A stretch of 64,000 nt of DNA, from assembly GCA_944548615.1 (NCBI GenBank), contig OX155980.1:64613595-64677594 (forward strand), given 5' to 3'. Of the stretch, positions 1-10,402 are shown in pieces (the first letter of the stretch is position 1; each line of letters opens with the position of its first letter). Source of the stretch: Micropterix aruncella. Its lineage: Eukaryota; Arthropoda; Insecta; Lepidoptera; Micropterigidae. The notes under the pieces were generated by a model, which was not told the origin of the DNA, ran no database searches, and saw only the letters and a program-made list of their open reading frames with translations. A program made the position numbers and the translations under genes.

Positions 1-21
1 CCACTCGCCCAAAAATTTAGT

Positions 22-309
22 CTAGGCTGTAAGTCTGGCGGAGTAAATTATGAACTTGTCCAGAGGTGAGCAGCAGAGTGCCAACTCTAATTCCTCTGTT
101 GAAATGGTCTTCATGATGCTAGTTGCAGCCCTAAGGTAGTACCCTTGAAGGCTTTTCAGTATGTTTTTTGTCACGAGCTTTTTCTTCCTGGACCACCAGA
201 CTATCGCAGCATAGGTTGGAATAGGCAGCAGTACTGCCCCGTAGAGCCATAAGGCAACCCTAGATTTAAACCCCCGGCTTTTTTCCATGGCTCTTTTGCA
301 CGTCCACAA
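22..309 (-). pseudogene. RT C-terminal (thumb/connection) part of the 1-6160 element
   Basis: The minus-strand frame contains LWLYGAVLLPIPTYAAIVWW and later LQGYYLRAATSIMKT and ALCCSPLDKF, the segment that follows the RT palm in I/R1-type elements, where a Y-A--WW stretch and a conserved short-helix region precede RNase H. It is the continuation of the YADD-containing piece upstream at 437-672, after a short frame-broken stretch. No complete protein can be read. The methionine at the start is internal to the polyprotein and has no meaning as a start. Confidence 0.7.
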
Positions 310-436
310 AGAGGCATAGAAGCTTGTTCTCTTGCGCTCGAGGTAGTGCTTCCAATTAAGATTTGGGTCTAGATAGACTCCAAGGTAATTGACTATTGTT
401 GCTCATTCTATCTCCTTATTCCAGAGCTTGAGACAC

Positions 437-672
437 TCAATTGGTTCGGTTTTGTATTTTCTGGTAAAAATCATGGCATTGGTCTCTTGGACCTATGGCC
501 TGGCACCAGTCTTGGTTGGTCTTAAGTGCTTTGTCCATGAGCTCCTTAAGTATTGATAGGAAGTTTCTTCTTACCACTATGGCCACGTCATCAGCGTAGC
601 CATAGACAGAGAAGCCTTGGTTTTGTAGATTTGTTAGGAGTTTGTCTACAACGATGTTCCACAAGAGGGGGA
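437..672 (-). pseudogene. RT palm fragment with YADD box
   Basis: The minus frame reads PLLWNIVVDKLL, then GYADDVAIVV, then LKELMDKALKTNQDWC. YADD carries the paired catalytic aspartates that bind metal in reverse transcriptases. Its upstream partner, CPQGGV, lies more than 2 kb away at 2808-2835 because another retrotransposon has landed between the two halves of the CPQGGVLSPLLW region. The rejoined reading is also off by about one base, so the copy was probably already decayed or was altered at the insertion site. Confidence 0.8.
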
Positions 673-673
673 G

Positions 674-2464
674 ATGAGAGACAGCACAAATTTCTGGTCC
701 TATATCAGAAATCAGCGTAATAGTCAGGCTTTTCGGCAGACTATAACGTATGAAGGCACTTCTTACGACGGTAGCGATATGGCAAAAGCTTTCGCCAAAT
801 ATTTTTCGTCCGTATATATAGATAAACCCCCCACCTTGGAAGTGTCCCAAGCCGAGGCCGGTATATCGGCTAAGAGTTGGAACGATAGCGTCGACATCCA
901 GGAACTCAGTGTCGCGGATGTCGCTTGTGCCTTCAAAAAGTTAAAGCCGAAACAGTCTGTTGGTCCGGACGGTATTCCTCCATACATATTAAAGGCATGT
1001 CAATCTTTTTTGGTTGAACCCTTACGACACATTTTCAATTTAAGTATCTCTAGTGGGATCTATCCGTCAAGATGGAAAATTAGCCGCGTCATCCCAATAC
1101 ATAAGTCGGGGGCGAAATCTGACGTGGAGAACTACAGACCAGTGGCTATCCTTTCATCTGCGGCCAAATTGTTTGAGACTATTATCCACAAATATCTGTA
1201 TAGGCAGGTAAGTGGCAAGTTATCAGACGCTCAGCATGGTTTTCGGCCAGGACGTTCCACCACTACAAACCTCTCAGTGTTCACTGAATACGTAGCGGAA
1301 CAATTTGACTCCCAGAGAGGTTGTCAGGTGGACGTAGCCTATTTTGACTTTCGAAAAGCATTCGACCGGGTCGATAATGACATATTGCTCAGGGAACTGG
1401 CAACAGTCGGGTGCTCACATACACTCCTGCAGTTCTTCGTCAGTTACCTGAGAGACCGCCAGCAATTCGTTAAATATGGGACATCAACATCAGATTTGTA
1501 CTTTACACACTCTGGGGTGAGCCAGGGATCAAATCTGGGCCCATTACTGTTTAATTTGCTCGTGAATACATTGCCAGACGTAGTTACAAAAACCAACTGC
1601 CTGATTTTCGCGGATGACCTAAAATTATTCACAAGAACGGGCAGTAATGAATCCTGTACATTACTGCAGGATGACATAGACGCCGTGTATCTTTGGAGCA
1701 TAAACCACAAGCTATACTTCAATACCGGCAAATGTTCTATCATGACGTACTCGCGAGGTGACGCCCCGCTTGTACATAGTTATGACATTGATGGCAAGGC
1801 ACTATCACGAGTAAATCACACAAGGGACCTTGGAGTGACCTTTGACTCACGGTTGACATACAGAGAGCACATCTACACCCTAGTTGATAATTCTTACAAA
1901 TTGCTAGGTTTTGTAATGAGGAGCATGAGGCAGTTCAACAACACATTTGTCATGCGCCTCCTATTCAATTCCCTAATTCGGAGCAGATTAGAAGTCAACG
2001 CGGCAATATGGAGTCCTTACGAAAATAGCTACATATCCAGGCTAGAGAGTATACAGAAACGCTTTCTGAGGTTCCTATACTTTAAACAGCATGGATATTA
2101 TCCCTTTCTATATCCTACGGCATTTATTCTGGGGATGGTTGGGTACAACTCACTAAGTGTAAGAAGAGATTGGCTGTCAATCTGCCACATATATAAACTG
2201 CTTAGGGGGATCGTTGATAATCCGACCATCCTTAGAAGAATCGGTCTATTCGTACCCACCAATTACTACCGTGTTAGGACTCATGTATTGTTCGCGTTAC
2301 CGCAAGCTAGAACTAACATCGTTCAACACTGCTTCACAGTGCGGACGCTTCGTACCCTAAATGCACTATGTTCGACTGAGCCAGAATTGGATATTTGGAC
2401 GGTGAACTTAGCACAACTGAAAAGTATGGTAATGGCATTTCTTAGCAATCAAATAATTAGATAA
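674..2464 (+). CDS. Intact 596-codon reverse transcriptase frame (5'-truncated ORF2)
   Basis: The product would copy element RNA into DNA. Motifs in order are FWSYIRNQRN (linker, residues about 8-17), SVGPDGIPPYIL (about 95), PSRWKISRVIPIHKSG (about 130), YRPVAILSSAAKLFE, HGFRPGRSTTTNL, VAYFDFRKAFDRVDN (first catalytic Asp), GVSQGSNLGPLLFNLLVN, and FADDLKLF with the metal-binding DD. A C-terminal thumb and connection region follows. No stop or frameshift is present over 1.8 kb, unlike almost all other RT sequence in the window. The endonuclease is absent because the copy is 5'-truncated, so it cannot be autonomous. The annotated ATG is probably internal to the original ORF2. A diverged relative of the same group lies at 50.2-53.4 kb. 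Confidence 0.88.
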   Translation: MRDSTNFWSYIRNQRNSQAFRQTITYEGTSYDGSDMAKAFAKYFSSVYIDKPPTLEVSQAEAGISAKSWNDSVDIQELSVADVACAFKKLKPKQSVGPDGIPPYILKACQSFLVEPLRHIFNLSISSGIYPSRWKISRVIPIHKSGAKSDVENYRPVAILSSAAKLFETIIHKYLYRQVSGKLSDAQHGFRPGRSTTTNLSVFTEYVAEQFDSQRGCQVDVAYFDFRKAFDRVDNDILLRELATVGCSHTLLQFFVSYLRDRQQFVKYGTSTSDLYFTHSGVSQGSNLGPLLFNLLVNTLPDVVTKTNCLIFADDLKLFTRTGSNESCTLLQDDIDAVYLWSINHKLYFNTGKCSIMTYSRGDAPLVHSYDIDGKALSRVNHTRDLGVTFDSRLTYREHIYTLVDNSYKLLGFVMRSMRQFNNTFVMRLLFNSLIRSRLEVNAAIWSPYENSYISRLESIQKRFLRFLYFKQHGYYPFLYPTAFILGMVGYNSLSVRRDWLSICHIYKLLRGIVDNPTILRRIGLFVPTNYYRVRTHVLFALPQARTNIVQHCFTVRTLRTLNALCSTEPELDIWTVNLAQLKSMVMAFLSNQIIR

Positions 2465-2807
2465 ATATGTAGTATTAAAATTGTTAAAAAGGAGTAACTA
2501 GTATAATAAAAAAGGTTAGATAAACATTAGATATACATATGTAAATATAATCGTTTAATATTACGCTCTAACGGATGTCTCCGTCTCGTTTGCTATAGTC
2601 TAGAATAATAATTTATATATTAGAATAATAATGATAGTAATAGTAATGGAGTAGAGTAATAATAATATTATTAACAGTAGAATTATATTAATAGTCTATA
2701 GTAGAATAATAGTTATAATCTAGAATAATAGTCTAGAAAAATAATTAACGATTTGGAATCATCTGTAAGGTTAATTATGTTTTGGGAAATAAATAAATAA
2801 AAAAAAA
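2465..2807 (+). other. 3' UTR and A-rich tail of the 674-2807 element
   Basis: This stretch is AT-rich with many TAATAATA and TAGAATAATA runs, and ends in a short A tract broken by T. It contains no open frame. It is the untranslated 3' part of the inserted element. Confidence 0.7.
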
Positions 2808-3080
2808 AATGACTCCACCTTGTGGACAGCCTTTGGCTGGGATTCTTGTGAGGGAGGTCTAACCTTGATAGACAGTCAGATTCCTATTTGATAGCATGCT
2901 CAATGTCCAGTCAATGATGGTCTCTGGTATTGCTCTTCTATACATGGCGTTTTTATAGCTGCATATGATGTAGTGTCAAATGCTCCTTCGATGACCAGGA
3001 ATACTCCCAGAACGTAACCTTTCACCTCTAACTGTGTCGCTTTTGTGCTCACCAGGTGATGTAGGGCAGTGTCGGTAGAT
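2808..3080 (-). pseudogene. RT middle part of the 1-6160 element
   Basis: Read on the minus strand this gives TDTALHHLVSTKATQLEVKG, then VLGVFLVIEGAFDTTSYAAI and finally AKGCPQGGV at 2808-2835. These are the helix before the first catalytic Asp, the (I)EGAFD motif and the start of the PQG motif of I/R1-type RT. One stop or frameshift lies between GAFD and CPQGG. The piece is bounded on both sides by younger insertions. Confidence 0.78.
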
Positions 3081-3085
3081 CTATT

Positions 3086-3480
3086 TATTTATTTATTTAT
3101 TTATTTCAAACCAGTTGATAGGAGTTCCTACACTTGGTTAAGTCAAAAGTAATGAAAATAACAAGTATAATATTTAAATAAATACCTATTAAGGTGTAAC
3201 ATATGAACGTCAGTATTGCAAGGTATGAACGTTGAACATCCAAGCTCAGATTTTCTATGTAGAAGAAACAACATTTTCCAATATTTTCAATCAAAATTCT
3301 TAAGTAATTTGGTAAAATTTTCTATCTAATTTTCTATATAATCCTAAGTACTAAATGATCAAATAAATATTGGATAATTTCTCAAATTATCACACAGGAA
3401 GATATTTTAAAGAAAAAACACAAATACAAACAAATCAGTAATAATAATTATTGTCAATTTATAATTAATAATAATTATGC
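3086..3480 (-). mobile_element. Small tailed insertion, probably a 5'-truncated retroelement 3' end
   Basis: About 395 bases separate the RT residues KKGRLS (right side) from TDTALHHLV (left side), which should be adjacent. On the minus strand the insert is AT-rich and ends in about five TAAA units (3086-3106). AGAT appears at both junctions and may be the target-site duplication. A short minus frame (3294-3106) has no recognisable domain. The tail type matches CR1-type 3' ends at 16.47 and 58.02 kb, but I see no clear sequence similarity to those. Confidence 0.6.
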
Positions 3481-4007
3481 TCAATCTGCCTTTCTTATAG
3501 GCATACTGAGCATCAGCAAGCGGTTATAGGGCTGGCTGGTTGGTTTTCAGGTAGCCGTCAACTAGTCTCTCCAGTGAAAATGAGGTGAGGATTTCAGGAG
3601 AAAAGAGGTGAGGCTAATGGGTCTGTAATCTTTGGCAAAGATGTGTCCGTTTCTGCCTGCCCTTGAGATGAAATGACTCGCATTGCTCCAGGCATGAGGT
3701 ACGTGTCTGAGGACTATGCTCGCTCTGAGTACTTTTGTTAAAGGCCCAGCAGCTGGCTTAGCTCTTTTTGTAGTAGGACTGGGTATATTCCATCCGGTCC
3801 AGGTGATTTGTAGGGGTAGAAGGTGTTCACGGCCCATTCTACTGCTTTGGGATAAACTATCTTAGCTGCAAGGGCCCACTCTCTGGGCGTATGGAGCCTC
3901 TTGGAGTTCTCCCCTGTGGCAATTGGGTGTAAGGATTTCTGGAAGCCCGGAAAGGGAGTTTCCCTTAAGAGCTTCAAGGTTTCCTTGGTGTCGCTTGTGT
4001 GCCCCAC
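3481..4007 (-). pseudogene. RT N-terminal part of the 1-6160 element
   Basis: The minus frames give ETPFPGFQKS, then PKAVEWAVNTFYPYKSPGPDGIYPVLLQ, then, after a frame change, VPHAWSNASHFISRAGR, KDYRPISLTSFLLK, LERLVDGYLKTNQPAL and ADAQYAYKKGRLS. This is the fingers region of I/R1-type RT. At least two frameshifts and one stop (between PAL and PLAD) are present. Confidence 0.78.
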
Positions 4008-4319
4008 CTCTGGTCGTGTAAGGTAACCCGGTTGTTAGAGCTGAGGATCTTGTTGAGCCTGAAAGCTTCGAAAGCCATTTTCACGCTCTCACAAAAGTCC
4101 CTCCAGGTTCTTGGTTTGGATTTAACAATAGCCTTGCTTTATTCGATTCAGGCGTTTTTGTATTCCTCACAAAGGTGTTGCGAGTTAGTGTTGTGTTTCC
4201 TTGCCCTATTGAGACATCTTCTCAGTTCTAGTCTAAGCTTGGTCAACTCTGGGTTTCACCATGGGACCTTTTTTGAGAGGTTTTTTTTTATTTCAAAGGG
4301 AATTTCTGCTCGTAGGCGT

Positions 4320-5045
4320 CTATAACGGCATTTTACAGTGATGTGCAGCCGTTTCTAGTTGTTCTTTAGTGTGGAATCGATTCGGAACCATGGTTAACAT
4401 GATAGCCTGGTCCCTATCGAATCCTTCCCAGTTGGTATTTCTAAGTTTGCCAGCCCATTGAATTTCTAGGAAGTGCCGAAGCATTAAACGCATCTGCCTA
4501 TGGTCCGAGCCTGAGGTTTCATCTGAAACCCTCCAGTCTTCGACCAGGACTGTCACTTCTATTGTGCAGATAGTGATGTGCAATACCTCTTGTCTTGTTG
4601 AGCCCATGAAGGCAGGTTCTGATCCTCTAATGAAGATGGTAAGTTCGCCTAAGATAAAGTCGTGCAGGCTTACCCCCCTCGGGTTTATGTTGGAGCTACC
4701 CAAGCAAATATTGTGGTAGTTTGCATCGCAACCCAGGAAGAGTTGCATCCCGCGTTGCTTCGCATAGGCCACTAGGTTTTTTATTTCTTCTTGCGGTGGC
4801 AGGTCAGTGGAGTCATATCCCTATGACTCCAGAGGCAGTTGAGGCAGAAAAGTGGCTGTACCGCCCTTTGTGATCACGCAGGTCCTGAGTTTTCGAGTCG
4901 GTTGGGCCTTATGAATGGTTCCGCAACCTCCTAATCCACTTATAGCATCTCTTACGAGCCACGTTTCTTGGATTAGGGCTATAGTTTTCTGCGCCGCAGT
5001 CATGCTCCTGGTTAATATCGCCGATGCGCCTTTGCTATGGTGCAA
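4320..5045 (-). pseudogene. Apurinic-type endonuclease domain of the 1-6160 element
   Basis: This domain nicks target DNA to start insertion. The upstream part (5045-4821) reads LHHSKGASAILTRSM, IALIQETWLV (catalytic Glu in QE-W) and ISGLGGCGTIHK. The downstream part (4772-4320) reads LFLGCDANYHN (catalytic Asp/Asn of the D-N motif), WGSSN-like GSSNINPRGVSL, EPAFMGSTRQEVLHITIC and WRVSDETSGSDHRQM (catalytic SDH). All four key motifs are recognisable. A frame break at about 4773-4820 separates the halves. Confidence 0.8.
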
Positions 5046-5131
5046 GTTGATCTGGATTATGAGGACTTTTGGGTGGTTTATTTTGATGCCTCTCCCTCCT
5101 TTCCGACTTTTTTTCTGGACTTTTACGGCTG

Positions 5132-5719
5132 TTAGCCCCCAGTAGGGTTAGAAAAAAGCAGGCCCTGAGAGCGGTCAATGAAGAGTCGCTCATCGACGGG
5201 CAGCACGCACAGGGATTCTCCTTTGACGAATAGTTTCGCGGAAATGCTTCTAAGCCAGTTCTCTGCCTCCTCGTCTGCGCACAAGAGGACGAGTGCACCG
5301 TCCCTCTCCCAGCTGCCGGTAAGGGGTGGAGTTTTAGCGCCATAAGGAATTTCCATGATGGCCACCTAACTCCTTTTCCTTATGGTGATTATGTCACCAT
5401 CTCAAAGTTTTTTGTCAGGGTAGCCCCGAGTGCTAGCCCTGAAGAGTCCTTTGGTGGCCTGGGCGTAAGAACCTTGGCCGGAGACTTTCGTTCTTTTCCC
5501 TGTCACCTGATGGGAGGGGCTTGGAATGTTTGGCTCCTGTCTGGGGCGTTTGGGCGCCCCAGGTGCCTCTGCGATCCCATCCTCCGACTTAGAGTTAGCA
5601 CTGAAGGTTTGGGTGTTGGCAGTTAGCCCCTTTCTCATATTTTTTTGGTACCGGCGATTTGCGGCGCCGTTATATCTGATGCATTTTGGGTGGGCTTTTT
5701 GATGGGCCTGCCCCCGCAT
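5132..5719 (-). pseudogene. ORF1-like protein of the 1-6160 element
   Basis: The minus frames 5719-5402 and 5365-5132 give a basic, low-complexity N-terminal part (repeated K/R, EAPGAPKRPRQEPN, GKRTKVSGQGSYAQAT) and a C-terminal part (DGALVLLCADEEAENWLRSI), resembling ORF1 proteins of this element type, which bind the element RNA. The frames are separated by a shift near 5370-5400. No zinc knuckle is visible in what remains. Confidence 0.6.
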
Positions 5720-6160
5720 TGGATGCCTCCGGTTGTTCGCTTTGTGACAAAACCACCATATGGAGTGATTCTATTATGTTTTTTGGCGGTATACTATTTT
5801 AATTCAAGTTGTTCCCTGGAGTACCGCGGTAGAGCGATATCACAAAGACAGAGCCGCGCATGACCGGGACTTGTATTATACTACTCGGAGGAAGCCCGGT
5901 ATCCGGGAGGCACCCTAAGCACGACGCAGTACCCTTGCGCCATGCAGCCATTGGCACGGTAGCTAACACATGGGCTTGAAGAGTTGGTCCCGGTGGGGCC
6001 TTCCACTCAGGTATTAGACACCTCTACCTAAGTAGTTGCATCCTGGTACTCGGTTTTTTTTTAGCTTTCTCGCACCGGGGCCCCTCCGCGGGCATTTTTC
6101 TATCCGCTAACTGGAGACACGCCCGGTTGGTGCTCAGCCGCCGGGGAGTATGACAGAACT
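5720..6160 (-). other. 5' region of the 1-6160 element
   Basis: GC-richer than its surroundings. The minus strand begins near 6160 and runs into ORF1 without a long frame. The exact 5' end is not certain; composition returns to AT-rich background at about 6165. Confidence 0.5.
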
Positions 6161-6794
6161 AAACTTACTTATAATTCAAGGCAAAATCCAAGGTCGAGAG
6201 CCACAAGGACTAAGACGCATGTCCTGACTTGCCAGTTTTGAATCAATGTCTGAAGAATTCATCACCCTTGTTCCGAGCGGCAGCCTGTAAAATACAAAAT
6301 CATAAGCAAATTGAAGTGTCGGATGTATACTTTTTATAAGTATAGGCCACTTGAATTGCTGCCGCCCGTCCCTCATACGTATATTATTTACCTATGCCCT
6401 TTTTGTATTTATTAACCCATGCATTTTTTAGGCAATGAACAATTTTACGTATTTAAGCGAATAGCAGACCCTGAATAGCAGAAAACGCTCTTGTTTCTCT
6501 TCTTCCGGTTCGTCAGGCAATGAAGCCTCTCTATAAACTGTTTAATAAAGTTTTAAGAAGGTTTCTTAAATGAAAAAAAAGGATACTTTGAGAATTTTTT
6601 AGAAGACATTATTGTACAGGAAAAACAATTTTGAAAATACTTTTTTTTAATTTAGGCTTTGGTTACCGATAAATACCATTTTATTATAATAAAAGTTTTA
6701 ACATACCTTTTCTATTAATAAGTTTCAAAACAGTCTTTTTGGGTTGTTAAAAAATATAGGTATAACTAATATTTTAGCGATAATGTGCATTCAG
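6161..6794. other. Unassigned AT-rich sequence
   Basis: No reading frame with recognisable content, no repeat structure and no RNA gene seen. Confidence 0.5.
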
Positions 6795-6830
6795 ATGAAA
6801 TTGAAGACTATCGCGGTTGTTTGACAATAT

Positions 6831-7024
6831 AAATAAGATAAAAATGAGTTACCGCGTAAAGTTTGTAACACCCGATATTTCGGCGATGTTGCAATCGCCA
6901 TTGTCTATGGTAGACTGGGTCTCTGCCCTAGACACGGCGTCTCCCCTAGACACAGGTGCTTGCAACATCGCCGAAACGTCGGGTGTTAAAAATTTCACTC
7001 GGTAAATTCGTTTTTATCTTATTT
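6831..7024. repeat. Fold-back (MITE-like) element
   Basis: Two nested sets of inverted arms are visible: AAATAAGATAAAAA (6831-6844) pairs with its complement at 7011-7024, and a 29-base arm around CCCGATATTTCGGCGATG (6866-6894) pairs with 6960-6988 with few mismatches. The short plus frame 6817-7005 is a by-product of the palindrome. The flank GACTATCGCGGTT at about 6808 recurs, inverted, beside the smaller fold-back at 63.6 kb. Confidence 0.7.
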
Positions 7025-8200
7025 ATAATTTGCATTCATATACACGACAGTTTGTAAAAATATTTAGGTCAAATTCGGCCAATTTTCTTTCATTCAATTT
7101 CTGGACATGGTTTTACACAGCATAAAAATACTGTGGTTTAGTTATGAGAATATTTTGCAACGTGTGAAATGCTTGCTAAACCGTGTAAACATATTGATAT
7201 TTGACAAACGACGATGCACGATCCTTGGCTGACGTGCGAGTTGGTAATAAAGTGCTAACGTGCGTGATAAATGGCTTGTGACGCAAGAGACGTTTTTAGT
7301 GAATGCCATATCTTAGGCAATAACAACGGATATTGTAGTCAAACAATAGTGTTTGCAAGTTAGATTTTCCGACGTCATCAAACTTACAAGTTAGATTAAT
7401 GGAAAATTGCCGGCATACCGTCATACTATTATGTCATAGCAATCTAATGGTATGGATGCTTGGGCCTGGAAGATTAACAATCTACCAGGCCTTACCTTTC
7501 CCTATCCTTTTAGTGTGACTTTTATTATATTATTATTATCACATTTATCAAACTTAATAAATTAATTTCATTTAGGTATTCTCTTTATTGAATTAATTTC
7601 TACCCAGTGACTTCAAAATAATAATTTAATTATATTATATTATTTTCTGTCTCATAAAAAGACTATTTAAATATAATGTCTTGTTGCTACTATTTTATCT
7701 TGCCATTTTCGTTCATACTAAACTAAGTTCGGTATTATATTTTTTATCAGTTTTAATACACGAGGGGCGTTAAACGTAATAATGATTTCAAACTTTTTGA
7801 AACCATATAAAAACAAAACTGCCAGGCACAGCTAATACGTTTTTACATATAATATACATCTGATATTATGTTCTTAAAAAAACACTGATTTTCTTTTATT
7901 TAAAAAAAATGACATTTGTTTGTACAACTCAAGTATTTCTAGACTTACAAGATATATTAAGAGTTGATGCTTTCCCATATTTCCCGTATAACTTATTCCA
8001 AAAATGGTTACATGGGCCATTACATGTTTATAATTATCAGCCATTTTAAATTATTCTATTTTTCTGAATTTTCGTATTTTAAATTCTTACAGACACAGTT
8101 TGACAAATATGAATCATTTGTTTTAGGCTCATTGAATCAAGCTAACCATAATACTTAATAAGGTTGCTAGGTCTAGTTCTTTTAAATTATTATATATCAC
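7025..8200. other. Unassigned intergenic sequence
   Basis: No coding content recognised. A short hairpin with arms GGCCTGG/CCAGGCC occurs at about 7463-7491. The frame at 7964-8158 has no motif and lies in AT-rich sequence. Confidence 0.5.
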
Positions 8201-8816
8201 TAGCTGTACCCGGCTACGCGTTGCTGTGGCTCTGGCACTGTTTTTTCAAAAAATTATGTTTTTATCTGTCACAAGTGTGTCATCTATATAATAGGTATAT
8301 AAAAACACGCTCGTATTCGAATGAAATGTTGTAGCAAAATTTCAAAGCAATCAGGGAAGAATTTTCGGACATTTTAGATTTTTGACAAACGAATATTAGC
8401 ATATAAGATAGATAAACCCGGACACGCATTGCGGTGGCTCTGACGATGTATTAAAAAATATATCCTATCACGGGTGTGACATCTATATAATAGGTAAATA
8501 AAAACACGCTCGTATTCGAATGAAACGGTATGTCAAAATTTTAAAACAACCGGTAAAGAACTTTCAGAGATTTAATATTTTGAACAAACGAACATTCACA
8601 TTTTTATTGATATAGGTTGAACTATGCCACACGTTGAACTATGCCACACGTTGCTGTGGCTTGGGCGCTGTTTAAAAAAAAACATGTTTTTATCTGTCAC
8701 AGGTATGACGTCTATATTCGATTGCAACGTGCGTATTCGAATGCAACAAGCTGTGTCAAAAATTCAAACATCGGTGAAAAACTTTCGGAGATTTAAGATT
8801 TTTAACAAACGTTTTA
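8201..8816 (-). repeat. Helitron-like repeat, three diverged tandem units
   Basis: Three related units of about 200 bases start near 8203, 8413 and 8617, each with a variant of CCCGGCTACGCGTTGCTGTG followed about 100 bases later by ACGCTCGTATTCGAATG. On the minus strand the first unit ends in CTAG followed by T (8204-8201), the usual Helitron 3' end and flank. The third unit is interrupted at 8816 by a plus-strand Helitron and resumes after it at 10,914 with TTTATTTATATAG. Confidence 0.65.
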
Positions 8817-9170
8817 TCTTAATATATATAAATTACGTGTCACGTTTTTTGTCCGCGATGGACTCCTAAACTACTTAACCGATTTGAATCAAATTTGCAC
8901 ACCGTGTGCAGTTTGATCCAACTTGAAAGATAGGATAGCTTACATCTTAATTTATAGTCGCAATATTATTTTATTGCAAATTATTTGTCTAATATTTGAC
9001 ATTCACAATTATCTGTTAGCTCCCAACGATTTTAACAGATGGCGATATCGGTTGACTAGATTGAGTAAATAATCAATAAATAGATGGCGCTGCTATGTTA
9101 AACCTACAAACGTGTCATATAAGCTACAAGACAACCACATCCTTCCATTACAGGCATATTCAAAGCTAAG

Positions 9171-9810
9171 ACATTGGGGCGACTTTACACGGTAGGTACA
9201 TCCAAAGCAACGTGAGTGCTTCTATTTACGTTTGTTATTGGTGAATGTTCCCGAACCAACGTCTTTTGAATTTCTGCGAACAGTTAATGGTCGAGTATTC
9301 AATACATACCAAGATGCATGTCATGAACTGCAATTGCTAGAAGACGACAACCATTGGGACTTAACGCTTGCTGATGCTGCGTTGACATCAACGCCCAATA
9401 ACATTCGTCAGCTGTTTGCAATTATTTTGACGACATGTTATCCATCGCAAGCACAAACTTTTTGGGAAAAATATAAAAATTGTATGACAGAAGACATATT
9501 GCACCGAATTAGACAAACAGATCAATGCCAAGACATAGATTATACGCCAGAGATATAATGAAGCGCTAGTGTTACCACTTAATCATTATGGTATGCCAAC
9601 ACCTGATCGCCCATCCACCGACTTAGTCAACATCGATTTACAACGAGAAAAACAATATGACCATGGTAATTTAGCAACAATTATCATGAACAGTGAGCCA
9701 TTATTAACAGCAGAACAAAAAAAATATTTATGATCGGATTATGCTGGCTGTATTTTTCCGGATATACAGAATAATTACTTTAATCATAACTGGCTCAGTT
9801 ATCGGGCGAT
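9171..9810 (+). pseudogene. Helitron Rep-helicase fragment, upstream part
   Basis: With small frame changes this reads TLGRLYTV, HPKQRECFYLRLLLVNV, PEPTSFEFLRTVNGRVFNTY, LLEDDNHWDLTLADAAL, IRQLFAIILTTCYPS, LWEKYK-like FWEKYKNCMTEDILHRIR, and then NEALVLPLNHYGMPTPDRPS and LTAEQKKYL. This is the linker between the Rep nuclease and the PIF1-type helicase of animal Helitrons. The frame just after LTAEQKKYL should lead into the Walker A loop; instead it jumps to a downstream segment. The frame at 9232 opens on TTG, which is internal and not a start. Confidence 0.78.
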
Positions 9811-10402
9811 TTTGGAAGCCAAAAATGTTGATGTTGACGAAATTAACTTCCAGATACAACAGTTGTTACCAGGCGATCTGATGTCTTTTATATCAATCGA
9901 TACTGTTGTTGATGAAAATGAAAGTGTAAATTTTCCAATTGAATTTTTAAATTCACTAGATATACCTGGAATGCCACCACATAATCTTCGATTAAAGATT
10001 GGTTCCCCTATTATTCTCCTACGTAATTTGAATCCACCTCAATTATGCAACGGTACGCGTTTGATCATCAAAAAGATCACCGGAAATATTCTTGAAGCAA
10101 CCATTTTAACTGGGAAGTTTAAAGGGAAAGTGGTCCTGTTGCCACGTATTCCAATGATACCATCAGATTCTACCATACCCTTCAGAAGGCTACAGTTTCC
10201 AATTCGTTTAGCTTTTGCGATGTCTATAAATAAGTCTCAAGGCCAAACAATGTCCATTTGTGGTTTAGATTTGGAAAATCCATGTTTTTCTCATGGGTAA
10301 CTATATGTTGCATGTTCACGTGTAGGGAAACCGTCGAATCTATTTGTGTTAGCTAAAGACAGGTTAACCAAAAATATTGTGCACCGATTTGTGCTAAATT
10401 AA
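9750..10402 (+). pseudogene. Helitron helicase C-terminal part
   Basis: The frame reads FPDIQNNYFNHNWLSYRAI, AKNVDVDEINFQI, GMPPHNLRLKIGSPIILLRN, NPPQLCNGTRL, FPIRLAFAMSINKSQGQT and, after an in-frame TAA at 10,298-10,300, LYVACSRVGKPSNLFVLAKD, ending at TAA 10,400-10,402. NGTR and the INKSQGQT / ACSRV motifs are late helicase motifs of the PIF1 family. The TAA at 10,298 replaces the glutamine expected in HGQLYVA, a single-base change. The ATP-binding motifs are missing. Confidence 0.82.

Larger units (their letters stand above)
674..2807 (+). mobile_element. 5'-truncated CR1/Jockey-group retrotransposon, recent insertion
   Basis: This plus-strand insertion begins in the linker between endonuclease and RT, holds one uninterrupted RT frame to 2464, then about 340 bases of AT-rich 3' UTR and an A-rich tail (aaataaataaaaaaaaaa) ending near 2807. 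It splits the RT of the older minus-strand element. A short repeat (ATGA or similar) is visible on both sides, consistent with a small target-site duplication. Starting mid-gene and ending in a tail is the usual result of target-primed reverse transcription. Confidence 0.85.
1..6160 (-). mobile_element. I/R1-type non-LTR retrotransposon with nested insertions
   Basis: Read on the minus strand the order is 5' region (about 6160-5720), an ORF1-like protein (5719-5132), an apurinic-type endonuclease (5045-4320) and reverse transcriptase (4007 to 22), continuing off the left edge of the window. The RT motifs appear in the right order: SPGPDGIYP, YRPISLTSFLLK, TALHHLV, GAFD, CPQGGV, PLLWNIVVD and YADDVAIVV. 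Two later insertions split it (674-2807 and 3086-3480), and the RT resumes on the far side of each. Small frameshifts and stops show it is a pseudo-element. Related elements carry an RNase H domain after RT; here that part would lie outside the window. Clade assignment within the I/R1 superfamily is by motif style only. Confidence 0.85.

Noticed and set aside
3999..5145. Plus-strand open frames (3999-4325 and 4915-5145)
   Set aside because: They are antisense to the RT and endonuclease of the 1-6160 element and have no motif.
8201..8816. CRISPR-like array from regularly spaced units
   Set aside because: Units are long, diverged and tandem without unique spacers; they are Helitron-like repeat units in an animal genome.
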